Origin: DAOTXL01 sp034434895
Lineage (GTDB): Bacteria > Chloroflexota > Anaerolineae > JAAYZQ01
Length of the DNA: 17,218 nucleotides
Direction of reading: 5' to 3'
Assembly (NCBI GenBank): GCA_034434895.1
Contig: DAOTYI010000180.1
Location: forward strand, 1 to 17,218
Shown: one piece after another, positions 5,330 to 11,801 of the stretch
Layout: every line of letters starts with the position of its first letter
How positions within the stretch are numbered: position 1 is the stretch's first letter
Notes under the pieces: model-generated
The model's input: only the letters and a program-made list of their open reading frames with translations
The model's database searches: none
What the model was told of the DNA's origin: nothing
Made by a program: the position numbers and the translations under genes

Positions 5330-7636
5330 ATGGAGCCGATTGACTATTTTGTCCCCGGCGAGCCGGGCAAAGAGAACGCCGTTGTCTCTCACCTGCGCTG
5401 GCCCATCCCGGTGGGTGTGGCTCAAGTCTATGTGGAGGCCTATACCGCGCCGGGGGAGGTGGTGCTGGTGCCTTACTGCCAGGGGCCGGCTGTGGTGCGC
5501 GAGATTATCGCGGCACGACGGCGGGTGCTGGCGCTGAACTTTGACCCGCTGTTGGTCCTGGTCGTCCAGGCCGAGCTGTCGCCCCTGCCGGCACGGGAGC
5601 TGGACGCAGCCGTGGCGCGGCTGGGCGACAGCCTGAAGCAGGGCGTACCCCTCCGCCACTACCTGGAAGGGTTGTATGCCACGACCTGTCCGGCCTGCCT
5701 GCGCCCGGTCGTGGCTGACTATTTCATCTGGGACCGGGACCAGGGCACACCGGTGGCCAAAGCTCTGCGCTGCGGGGCCTGTGCCTGGGATGGGCGGGCA
5801 GCGGTGGATGCTGAGGACCTGGAGCGGCTGGCCCAGACCCCGGCGCGAGGGATGCATTACCATTACATCCTGGACCGGGTGGCCCCCCATCCTGAAGGGG
5901 ATGCGCTCCGGCCACGGGTCGAAATGCTGTTGGAGCTTTACTCGTCGCGCAACCTCTACGCCCTGGCCGAACTCAGCCTCAAGATCGAGGCTCTTTTCCC
6001 CGCCGGGCCGCTGCAACGGGCGCTCAAGGTCCTGCTGCTGGACTGCCTGGACCGCTGTTCGGCGCTGGCTCCGCTGCCCGACAGCATGGCCCGTCGGCGC
6101 GGATTGGCCCGTCCTGGCCGCTACCTGGAGCGCAATGTATGGCGCGCCTTTGAAGAGGCTGCTTCCCGCTGGCAGGCTCTGGCCGGCAGGCCGCTGATGG
6201 GGCTGATTGACAGCCTGACAGAGTTCCAGGCGGCCGGTGAGGCCGGGGCCGGTTTCGTCGGCCAGGCGCTGGTCCGCGACTTGCCCCGCCTTCTTCCCCC
6301 GCGCAGTATGCGCCTGATCCTGACCAGCCCGCCCCCCCTGGATTCGGCTGCCTGGTCGCTTTCCTACCTGTGGGGGGCCTGGTTGCTGGGGGCTGAGGCA
6401 GCGGAGCCGCTGCGCCCCCTGCTTCGGCAACGGACGCCCGACCCGGCCTGGTATGCGCGGGTGATGGCCAGATCGCTGCGGCTGTTGGGCAGTCTGCTGC
6501 GCGATGAGGGCCGGCTGGTGCTGGTCCTGACCGGGCAACGGCCCGCTCTGGTCGAGGCGTTGCTGCTGGCAGCCGGCCAGGCCCGGTTGGGCGTGGCCGC
6601 GCTGGTGCAGTGTGGTGCCGACTACCGCCTGGAGTTGACCCCGGCCCTGCGCCCTGAAGCTCTGGGTGGAGCATTTCAGACGGTTGTTCCGGCCTCGCCA
6701 GAACCGCTGCAGGCCCAGATCCGCCGTGTAGCGACGGAGGTGGCTGTCGAGACGATCCGGGCGCGGGGCGAGCCAACCCCCTGGGAAAGCCTGCACGCCG
6801 CCATCTACAGCCGGCTGGCCGAGGCGGGACTGCCCGCCAGGGCAGCAGAGACGGAAGGGGAAGGCCCGGCCCCTCTGGACCTGGTCGCCCAGGCGGTGGG
6901 GGCGGCGCTGGAATCGCCGGCCTTTGTGCTGCTGCCGGCCGGCGGACAGGTGGAGAAGCTGTGGTGGCTGGCCGGATGGGAGCAGGCATCTCTTCCCCAG
7001 GTCCCGCCGCTGTCAGATCGAGTGGAGGAGGCTGCCTGGCAGGTGCTGCATGATGCCCTGGCGCTGACCGAAGCCGATTTCACCCGGGCTGTTTATGCCC
7101 GCTTTCCAGGCCGCCTGACGCCCGACGCAGCGCTGGTGGCTGCCTGCCTGGCGAGCTATGGCTGTCAGCCGACGCCCGGCTACTGGCAACTCCGCGCCGA
7201 GGACCTGCCCCAGGCCCGCCAGGCCGAACGCCAGGCCATGATCGAGCACCTGCTGGCCTTGGGTCGACGGCTGGGGTACCAGGCTGCGCCCTGGGAACCG
7301 TTCGACGCTGCCTGGTTTAAGGGGGTGGAGGTCTGCGCCGCCTTTGTCGTGCGTTGGCGAGCGGCGGTGGGTGAGGCCCTGGCGCTGAGCGACCGGCTGC
7401 AGGGAGCCACCCCCTACCTGGTGGTTCCCGGCGGCCGGGCGGCGCTGGTCAGCTACAAACTGACCCACAACCCCCTGTGGCAGCAAGCCGTGGAACAGAT
7501 GGGTTGGGGGTTCATCAAATACCGGCATGTGCGCCAGTTGGCCGCCCAGCCGGAAGTGGACGAGTACGCCCTGCGGGCTATCGTCGGCCTGGACCCGATT
7601 GTGGAGCGCGAGACAGCGCAGCTTCCGCTGTTCTGA
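5330..7636 (+). CDS. Zinc-ribbon protein with degenerate DNA-methyltransferase fold
   Basis: A 768-residue protein, numbered from ATG 5330. Residues 41-78 align by eye with the motif I region of N4/N6 DNA methylases (GDVVLDPFCGSG...GVDINP), but here read VLVPYCQGP and ALNFDPLLVL, so the Gly-rich SAM loop is altered. Cys pairs at 120/123 and 148/151 form a zinc ribbon. Residues 331-350 (LTSPPPLD...LSYLWGAWL) sit where the catalytic (D/N/S)PP(Y/F/W) motif and its following helix occur, but the aromatic residue is replaced by Pro. A helix-strand pair near 375-400 matches the conserved C-terminal methylase core. The layout recalls the Zn-ribbon adenine methylases of COG1743. Loss of key residues suggests a non-catalytic or changed activity. 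The remaining ~360 residues are helical and unassigned. It appears monocistronic. Confidence 0.6.
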   Translation: MEPIDYFVPGEPGKENAVVSHLRWPIPVGVAQVYVEAYTAPGEVVLVPYCQGPAVVREIIAARRRVLALNFDPLLVLVVQAELSPLPARELDAAVARLGDSLKQGVPLRHYLEGLYATTCPACLRPVVADYFIWDRDQGTPVAKALRCGACAWDGRAAVDAEDLERLAQTPARGMHYHYILDRVAPHPEGDALRPRVEMLLELYSSRNLYALAELSLKIEALFPAGPLQRALKVLLLDCLDRCSALAPLPDSMARRRGLARPGRYLERNVWRAFEEAASRWQALAGRPLMGLIDSLTEFQAAGEAGAGFVGQALVRDLPRLLPPRSMRLILTSPPPLDSAAWSLSYLWGAWLLGAEAAEPLRPLLRQRTPDPAWYARVMARSLRLLGSLLRDEGRLVLVLTGQRPALVEALLLAAGQARLGVAALVQCGADYRLELTPALRPEALGGAFQTVVPASPEPLQAQIRRVATEVAVETIRARGEPTPWESLHAAIYSRLAEAGLPARAAETEGEGPAPLDLVAQAVGAALESPAFVLLPAGGQVEKLWWLAGWEQASLPQVPPLSDRVEEAAWQVLHDALALTEADFTRAVYARFPGRLTPDAALVAACLASYGCQPTPGYWQLRAEDLPQARQAERQAMIEHLLALGRRLGYQAAPWEPFDAAWFKGVEVCAAFVVRWRAAVGEALALSDRLQGATPYLVVPGGRAALVSYKLTHNPLWQQAVEQMGWGFIKYRHVRQLAAQPEVDEYALRAIVGLDPIVERETAQLPLF

Positions 7637-7732
7637 GAGCCAGGCTGAAAACCACGTCATCCTTCGTGTCCTGGTGCCTTTGGTCAGCCTGCCGGGTCAA
7701 TTGCATAAGTCCTGTCAGGTAAGCAAACGGGG

Positions 7733-7778
7733 GCGGAGTCTTCAATGGGAGTGGAGCCTTTAATGAAGCCTCGACTCC
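7733..7778. repeat. Degenerate 18-bp direct repeat with overlapping hairpin
   Basis: Two adjacent 18-base units (7733-7750 and 7751-7768) match at about 12 of 18 positions, sharing the pattern G-GGAG-CTT-AATG. An imperfect inverted repeat, GGAGTGGAGCC (7748-7758) and GCCTCGACTCC (7768-7778), overlaps the second unit. It lies in the 220-bp gap upstream of the DUF6504-type gene and looks like dispersed intergenic repeat material. Confidence 0.4.
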
Positions 7779-7806
7779 GGCCTGATTTATCTCCCCGGCG
7801 CTCTCT

Positions 7807-7840
7807 GCGTCTCTGCGGTGTATCTGAGACGCGGTAAACA
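7807..7840. repeat. Intergenic repeat, intact copy 1
   Basis: This 34-bp stretch begins GCGTCTCTGCGGTGTA and ends TCTGAGACGCGGTAAACA. Both halves recur downstream at 8265-8280 and 8386-8403, separated there by about 105 bp. It directly precedes the Shine-Dalgarno of the DUF6504-type gene, and the second copy precedes that of the DJ-1/PfpI gene. Confidence 0.7.
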
Positions 7841-7856
7841 AGTGCCAGGAGACGCT

Positions 7857-8237
7857 ATGGAATCTGACCTGCCGGCCCGCTTTATCGGCGCCAGAATAGA
7901 GGTCATGCACAACCGGCCGCCAGCGCTGGAAAAAAGGCCCGGCCCGCCCGACCGATTCATCTGGGAGGGGCAGACCTACCAGGTGGTGGCTGTGCTGCGG
8001 GAATGGCACGATTACCACCTGCGCGGCAAGAGCCTGGCCTTCTACATCAAGGAGCGAGGCTCCTATCGGGCCAGGGCAGCCGAGCGACGCGGCACCTGGG
8101 GCGTGGGACGGGATTACTATCGCGTCCGCACGGCCGAAGGGGAGGTCTTTGACCTCTACTACGATCGCGCCCCACAGGGGCCAGGGCAGCGGAAAGGGGC
8201 CTGGTTCCTGTGGCGGCAGATCGCGGCGGGACCCTGA
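7857..8237 (+). CDS. DUF6504-type small protein
   Basis: The 126-residue protein has the features I associate with DUF6504: an N-terminal strand (RFIGARIEVMHN), a central FIWEGQTYQVVAVLREWHDY segment, a REYWRV-like strand (GRDYYRVRTAEGEVFDLYYD) and a terminal WFLWRQI strand. Most known members are small actinobacterial or Chloroflexota proteins of unknown function; similarity to mycobacterial DNA-polymerase-associated loci is possible but not shown here. The ATG at 7857 was chosen because AGGAG lies five bases upstream; the frame opens earlier (7818) but inside the intergenic repeat. It stands alone between repeat patches. Confidence 0.55.
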   Translation: MESDLPARFIGARIEVMHNRPPALEKRPGPPDRFIWEGQTYQVVAVLREWHDYHLRGKSLAFYIKERGSYRARAAERRGTWGVGRDYYRVRTAEGEVFDLYYDRAPQGPGQRKGAWFLWRQIAAGP

Positions 8238-8264
8238 GCCTTCTATTGCCTGACCCTGTTCTGG

Positions 8265-8403
8265 GCGTCTCTGCGGTGTAGCTGAGAGCGTGTCTGAAAA
8301 GCACCAAGGGCGCCATGTGGTTTTATTCGTTTCCTTCGTGTTCTTTGTGCCCTTTGTGTCTTTGTGGTAACCTTTTCAGACCAGCTCTGAGACGCGGTAA
8401 ACA
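8265..8403. repeat. Intergenic repeat, copy 2 split by a ~105-bp inserted segment
   Basis: The left half of the repeat (8265-8280) and the right half (8386-8403) match copy 1 at 7807-7840 exactly, but are separated by 8281-8385. That insert carries near-terminal perfect 10-bp inverted repeats, GTCTGAAAAG (8292-8301) and CTTTTCAGAC (8372-8381), and GCTG/CAGC at its outer edges. Its centre holds a degenerate tandem of CTTTGTG-like octamers (about 8333-8370). It looks like a MITE-sized insertion into an older repeat. Confidence 0.6.
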
Positions 8404-8439
8404 GATACGGATCAGAGAAGAATCATGGGAGGAGTCACC

Positions 8440-8961
8440 ATGCAACTGAAGGGAAAGCGTGTGGCCATACTGGCCGAGAATCTGTATCAGGAGCTGGAGT
8501 TATGGTACCCGTTGCTGCGGCTGCGCGAGGCAGGGGCTGAAACTTTTGTCGTCGGCACCGGCAGCGCCGACAGCTACACCAGCAAGATGGGCTACCCGGT
8601 GCAGGTGGATGCCGTGGCCGACCAGGTCTCTGTCGCCGATCTGGATGCGGTGGTCATCCCTGGCGGCTACGCCCCCGACCTGATGCGCCGCTATCCGGCG
8701 ATGGTCAACCTGGTGCGCCAGGCGTTCGACCAGGGCAAGGTGGTGGCTGCCATCTGTCACGCCGGCTGGATGCTGGCCTCGGCGGGAGTGCTCAAAGGCC
8801 GGCGGGCGACCTGCTTTTTTGCCATCAAGGATGACCTGATCAACGCCGGGGCAGAGTATGTGGATGCCGAAGTGGTGCGCGACGGCAACCTCATCACCTC
8901 GCGGATGCCGCTGGACCTGCCGGCCTTTTGCCGGACGATCATCGAGGCGCTCAGCGAGTAA
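8440..8961 (+). CDS. DJ-1/PfpI family protein
   Basis: A 173-residue single-domain protein of the DJ-1/PfpI class I glutamine-amidotransferase-like superfamily. The nucleophile elbow is AAICHAGW, with Cys106 followed by His107; an acidic residue in the segment AENLYQELE (12-20) would be the Glu partner. The strand-turn VVIPGGYAPD (71-80) is the usual oxyanion and Gly-rich motif. Members act as peptidases, deglycases or glyoxalases, and the exact reaction cannot be read here. ATG 8440 is preferred because GGGAGGAG lies five bases upstream; that Shine-Dalgarno contains another in-frame ATG (8425). It heads a compact operon and ends 3 nt before the cobalamin adenosyltransferase gene. Confidence 0.85.
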   Translation: MQLKGKRVAILAENLYQELELWYPLLRLREAGAETFVVGTGSADSYTSKMGYPVQVDAVADQVSVADLDAVVIPGGYAPDLMRRYPAMVNLVRQAFDQGKVVAAICHAGWMLASAGVLKGRRATCFFAIKDDLINAGAEYVDAEVVRDGNLITSRMPLDLPAFCRTIIEALSE

Positions 8962-8964
8962 GCG

Positions 8965-9552
8965 ATGCCCGGTTCCCCATTCTACACCCGTCGTGGCGAT
9001 GACGGTACGACCGGGCTGCTCGGCCCGGAGCGGGTGCCCAAGGACGACCCACGCCTCGAAGCCTGCGGCACGGTGGACGAAGCGCAGGCAGCGCTGGGGC
9101 TGGCCCGGGCCGGCGGCTGTACGCCCGGCACGGGGGAGATCCTGCTGGCGGTGCAACGCGACCTGCCGCTGCTGATGGCCGAACTGGTCGCCACCGGCCA
9201 GGCCGGTCACCTCCTGGCCGACCGCATCACAGCGGCGCACGTGGACCGCCTGGAGAGGTGGATCGCCGGGCTGGAGGCGCTGGTGCCGATGCCCCGCCAG
9301 TTCGTCGTCCCCGGCAACAGCCTGCCTGGCGCGGCGCTCCATCTGGCGCGCACGGTGGTCCGCCGCGCCGAGCGGTTGATGGTCCATCTGACCGGCGACC
9401 ACCGGCCGGATAACGACCAGTTGGTGCGCTACCTGAACCGGCTGTCGTCGCTGCTCTTTGTGCTGGCCCTCTTTGAAGACCAGGCGGCCACTGAGACGCA
9501 CAGGGCAGAGCAGGGCAACGGCGAGCCGTTGCCCTACATCCCAGGAGGGTGA
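8965..9552 (+). CDS. pduO: PduO-type cob(I)alamin adenosyltransferase
   Basis: A 195-residue PduO-type ATP:corrinoid adenosyltransferase, which transfers the 5'-deoxyadenosyl group of ATP to cob(I)alamin to make coenzyme B12. The N-terminal ATP loop reads TRRGDDGTTGLLG (8-20; canonical TKTGDxGTT), followed by RVPKDDPRLEACGTVDEAQAALG. The family core FVVPGNSLPGAALHLARTV (113-131) and VRRAER (132-137) carries the conserved Arg and Glu residues, and the C-terminal helix YLNRLSSLLFVLA matches. Length is normal. ATG 8965 follows the previous stop by three bases, so translation is probably coupled. No cobalamin riboswitch fits in the gap; regulation would come from the operon head. The canonical Lys of the ATP loop is Arg here. 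Confidence 0.9.
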   Translation: MPGSPFYTRRGDDGTTGLLGPERVPKDDPRLEACGTVDEAQAALGLARAGGCTPGTGEILLAVQRDLPLLMAELVATGQAGHLLADRITAAHVDRLERWIAGLEALVPMPRQFVVPGNSLPGAALHLARTVVRRAERLMVHLTGDHRPDNDQLVRYLNRLSSLLFVLALFEDQAATETHRAEQGNGEPLPYIPGG

Positions 9553-9554
9553 CC

Positions 9555-10424
9555 ATGCGGGAGAAAAAGATACTGCTGGGTGCTCACCAGTCAATCGCCG
9601 GCGGCGTGGCCAGGGCGCTGGAACGCGGCCGGTCGGTGGGCTGCGACACGGTGCAGATCTTTGTCAAGTCGCCCAACCGCTGGGTCTCCAAACCGTTGAC
9701 CGGCCAGGAGGTTGCCGACTTTCGAACGGCCGTCGGCCAGACCGGCATCTGGCCGGTCTTTGCCCATAGCCTGTACCTGGTCAACCTGGCCACACCCGAT
9801 GACGAACTGTGGCACAGGTCGCTGGATGCCCTGACCGATGACCTGGAGCGTTGTGAGCGGCTGGGGCTGCCGGGGCTGGTGCTGCACCCCGGCTCGCACA
9901 TGGGCGCGGGTGAGGAGGCCGGCATCGCCCGCATTGTCGCCGCGCTGGACCAGGTGCACGCCCGCCTGCCGGGCTATGCCGTGCAGGTGTGGCTGGAGGT
10001 GACCGCCGGCCAGGGGGATAGTCTGGGGCATACCTTTGGCCAACTGCGGGCCATGATTGATGGGGTGAAACAGCCCGAACGCCTGGGCATCTGTTTCGAC
10101 ACGGCCCACGCCTTCGCCGCCGGCTATGAGCTGCGCACCCGGCAGGGATATGAGGCCACCTGGGCCGAGTTCGACCTGGTGCTCGGCCTGGACCGGCTGC
10201 GGGCCATCCACCTCAACGACTCGAAAAAGGAGCTGGGCAGCCGGGTGGACCGCCACGACCACATCGGCCAGGGGTTGCTCGGCCTGGAGGCTTTCCGGTT
10301 CCTGGTGAACGATCCGCGTTTCTACGGCATCCCGATGGCCCTCGAAACCAACAAAGGCCCCGATCTGGCCGAGGACAGGCAGAACCTGGCCGTGCTGCGC
10401 AGCCTGATCTTCCAGGAGCCATGA
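9555..10424 (+). CDS. nfo: Endonuclease IV (AP endonuclease)
   Basis: A 289-residue TIM-barrel AP endonuclease that cuts 5' of abasic sites in base-excision repair, using three zinc ions. All nine metal ligands known from the E. coli enzyme have counterparts: His71, His111 (VLHPGSH), Glu148 (WLEVTAGQG), Asp182 and His185 (CFDTAHAFAAGY), His219 (AIHLNDSK), Asp232 and His234 (DRHDHIGQG) and Glu264 (MALETNKG). The usual LENTAG and LETP signatures are slightly altered to LEVTAG and LETN. ATG 9555 is chosen because AGGAGGG lies five bases upstream; a GTG at 9549 is in frame but sits in that Shine-Dalgarno. It is two bases after the preceding stop and overlaps the translin gene. Confidence 0.95.
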   Translation: MREKKILLGAHQSIAGGVARALERGRSVGCDTVQIFVKSPNRWVSKPLTGQEVADFRTAVGQTGIWPVFAHSLYLVNLATPDDELWHRSLDALTDDLERCERLGLPGLVLHPGSHMGAGEEAGIARIVAALDQVHARLPGYAVQVWLEVTAGQGDSLGHTFGQLRAMIDGVKQPERLGICFDTAHAFAAGYELRTRQGYEATWAEFDLVLGLDRLRAIHLNDSKKELGSRVDRHDHIGQGLLGLEAFRFLVNDPRFYGIPMALETNKGPDLAEDRQNLAVLRSLIFQEP

Positions 10425-11074
10425 TGCAAAAAATAGAGATCATCCTTGAAGCCATCCGGACCGAACTTGAAGCGCGGAACGCTGCCCGCGACGTGGCCCT
10501 GCAACGCTCCCGGGCGTTGATCCGCGACTGCGCCAACGCCATCCGCGCTGCCCATCGCGGCGATCTGGATGAGGCCCGGACACAACTGACCACGGCCGGC
10601 GAGGCAGTCCGCCAACTGAAAGCCGACCTGGAGCCCTATCCCGATCTGTACTACACCGGGTATGTTCAGGACGCCCTCAAAGAGTATGTGGAAGCGCAGG
10701 GGGTCTATGCTTTCATGACCGATGGCGACCTGCCAGCTCCGTCCGAGCTGGGCGTCGAACCGGCGGCCTATCTCAACGGCCTGGCCGAAGCGGCCAGCGA
10801 ATTGCGCCGCCACGCCCTGGACCTGATGCGCCGCAATGAGCTGGAACGCGCCGGGCAGATATTGGGGATGATGGACGAGGTGTATGACCGGTTGATGACC
10901 ATGGATTTCCCCGAGGCGATCACCGGCGGCCTGCGGCGCAATACCGATCTGTTACGCGGCGTGGTGGAGCGCACCCGTGGCGACCTGACCACGGCCATCC
11001 GGCAGGAGATGATGCGCGCGGCGCTGCAAGAGTTTGAGAAAAAGTTGGAGCTTGAAATTGGATCGAGAGGATGA
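10424..11074 (+). CDS. Translin-family RNA/ssDNA-binding protein (COG2178-like)
   Basis: An all-helical 216-residue protein resembling the prokaryotic translin family (COG2178), related to eukaryotic translin/TRAX, which forms ring-shaped oligomers that bind RNA or ssDNA and, in TRAX and archaeal relatives, cleave RNA. Signatures include the N-terminal helix with RSRALIRDCANAIRAAHRGD, the central YYTGYVQDALKEYVEA and GVEPAAYLNGLAEAASELRR, and the C-terminal helix with GLRRNTDLLRGVVERTRGDL. The ExxE pair in KEYVEA corresponds to the TRAX catalytic glutamates, so RNase activity is possible. The junction reads ATGATG over the nfo stop; the second ATG (10424) sits five bases after AGGAG, and the first (10421) is the alternative. 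Databases often mislabel this family as haloacid dehalogenase. Confidence 0.8.
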   Translation: MQKIEIILEAIRTELEARNAARDVALQRSRALIRDCANAIRAAHRGDLDEARTQLTTAGEAVRQLKADLEPYPDLYYTGYVQDALKEYVEAQGVYAFMTDGDLPAPSELGVEPAAYLNGLAEAASELRRHALDLMRRNELERAGQILGMMDEVYDRLMTMDFPEAITGGLRRNTDLLRGVVERTRGDLTTAIRQEMMRAALQEFEKKLELEIGSRG

Positions 11075-11303
11075 CATCATCCGGGCCGGCGAGGTGGGCC
11101 AATACGCTTTTTGTGCCCGGGCCTGGTGGCTGGCGCGGGTGAAAGGCTACCCTTCGGCCAACGTGGCGGCATTGAGCCGGGGTGCAGCCCGGCATCACGC
11201 CCACGGTCGGGCGGTGAAGAGCTACCTCCTGTGGCGACGGCTGGCCGTGCTCCTGCTGGTGCTGGCGGCTGCGGCCTTTGCGGCCTGGCTGCTGCTGAGC
11301 TGA
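11058..11303 (+). CDS. Small membrane protein with Cas4-like N-terminus
   Basis: An 81-residue protein in two parts. Residues ~8-58 (AGEVGQYAFCARAWWLARVKG followed by ...H..HGRAV) match the N-terminal segment of Cas4/RecB-like nucleases, where a Cys in a YxFCxRxWWL motif binds an iron-sulphur cluster and a helix with paired His follows. Residues ~59-81 form one hydrophobic helix ending at the stop. The PD-(D/E)XK catalytic core is absent, so nuclease activity is not expected. The frame opens at TTG 11034; TTG 11058 is preferred because GGAG lies eight bases upstream, giving a 17-bp overlap with the translin gene. No CRISPR array or other cas gene is visible. It may be a membrane-tethered Cas4-derived domain; function unknown. 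Confidence 0.55.
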   Translation: MDREDDIIRAGEVGQYAFCARAWWLARVKGYPSANVAALSRGAARHHAHGRAVKSYLLWRRLAVLLLVLAAAAFAAWLLLS

Positions 11304-11414
11304 AAAGTCTCCCACGAAGGCATTAGAGCTCGACCATGTTCGATTCGACCTCACCCTTACCCCCCATATGCGTCAAGTTAAGTGACTCAAGTCGCACCTC
11401 AGGGGCCTGCGGCC

Positions 11415-11438
11415 AGGCATCCACCGGCGTGGATGCCT
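11415..11438. repeat. Perfect 10-bp hairpin
   Basis: AGGCATCCAC (11415-11424) and GTGGATGCCT (11429-11438) pair perfectly around a CGGC loop. It is the first of three consecutive hairpins with almost no spacing. No T tract follows, so it is not a typical terminator. Confidence 0.8.
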
Positions 11439-11458
11439 CCGTCCGCGCAGGCGGACGG
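11439..11458. repeat. Perfect 8-bp hairpin
   Basis: CCGTCCGC (11439-11446) and GCGGACGG (11451-11458) pair perfectly around a GCAG loop, directly abutting the preceding hairpin. Confidence 0.8.
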
Positions 11459-11461
11459 CCG

Positions 11462-11490
11462 GGTAGCCGAAGGCATTGCCTTCGGCTACC
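11462..11490. repeat. Perfect 13-bp hairpin at the edge of the tandem array
   Basis: GGTAGCCGAAGGC (11462-11474) is the exact reverse complement of GCCTTCGGCTACC (11478-11490), separated by ATT. The right arm is part of the first tandem unit, so the array starts from one inverted copy followed by direct copies. Confidence 0.85.
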
Positions 11491-11586
11491 ATTGCCTTCG
11501 GCTACCATTGCCTTCGGCTACCATTGCCTTCGGCTACCATTGCCTTCGGCTACCATTGCCTTCGGCTACCATTGCCTTCGGCTACC
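11475..11586. repeat. Seven perfect 16-bp tandem repeats
   Basis: The unit ATTGCCTTCGGCTACC is repeated seven times without any mismatch or spacer (7 x 16 = 112 bp). Perfect identity points to recent expansion by slippage or recombination. Because each unit is the complement of the inverted copy at 11462-11474, alternative hairpins could form with any unit. Confidence 0.97.
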
Positions 11587-11590
11587 CGGT

Positions 11591-11605
11591 GCGATTTCCA
11601 ATCGC
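11591..11605. repeat. 6-bp hairpin after the tandem array
   Basis: GCGATT (11591-11596) and AATCGC (11600-11605) pair perfectly around TCC. It continues the run of palindromes on the far side of the tandem array. Confidence 0.55.
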
Positions 11606-11631
11606 TCGCGCCTTAACTTGATGCCAATGGG

Positions 11632-11647
11632 GCGCACGGCCGTGCGC
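11632..11647. repeat. 16-bp perfect palindrome
   Basis: GCGCACGGCCGTGCGC is its own reverse complement. It lies just outside the right arm of the bracketing inverted repeat. It could be a dimeric protein-binding site or another member of the hairpin series. Confidence 0.8.
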
Positions 11648-11670
11648 TCCCTACCATCGAGGCGTGGCCA

Positions 11671-11689
11671 GGGTGCGAAGCAGGCACCC
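11671..11689. repeat. 6-bp hairpin, last in the island
   Basis: GGGTGC (11671-11676) and GCACCC (11684-11689) pair perfectly around a 7-nt loop. It is the last clear inverted repeat before the large restriction-modification gene. Confidence 0.55.
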
Positions 11690-11801
11690 CGGCTCACAAG
11701 GGCTCGCCTGGCCTCAAACCTGAGCGGGCTTTGGTTAAAAGCAGGAGATCCAATTTGAGTGGGCAGCATTGCCGGAGGGCCCAATTGGGAGAGCTAGGAG
11801 G

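Larger units (their letters stand above)
11304..11801. other. Gene-free 498-bp island of hairpins and tandem repeats
   Basis: No credible gene lies here; frames that stay open are driven by the 16-bp tandem repeat. A 10-bp inverted repeat, TCAAGTTAAG (11373-11382) and CTTAACTTGA (11612-11621), brackets a core of successive perfect hairpins and the tandem array. More palindromes follow to 11689. The stretch 11690-11801 shows no recognisable feature except AGGAGG immediately before the ATG of the large restriction-modification gene. Confidence 0.7.

Noticed and set aside
4733..6796. A 687-codon open frame on the minus strand
   Set aside because: It is antisense to two well-supported + strand genes and encodes a Gln/Gly/Arg/Pro-rich product without domains; it is a GC-rich shadow.
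8962..8964. Cobalamin riboswitch upstream of the adenosyltransferase
   Set aside because: Only three bases separate it from the preceding gene, leaving no room for an aptamer.
8500..9594. A 364-codon minus-strand frame
   Set aside because: It lies opposite the clear DJ-1/PfpI and PduO-type genes.
11058..11303. Evidence for a CRISPR-Cas locus from the Cas4-like peptide
   Set aside because: There is no nuclease core, no other cas gene and no array in the window.
11475..11586. Possible CRISPR array
   Set aside because: The 16-bp units are directly adjacent with no spacers, so it is a simple tandem repeat.
11336..11758. A 140-codon + strand frame with a repeating 16-residue pattern
   Set aside because: The repeat is produced by reading the 16-bp tandem array through all three phases; there is no Shine-Dalgarno and no domain.
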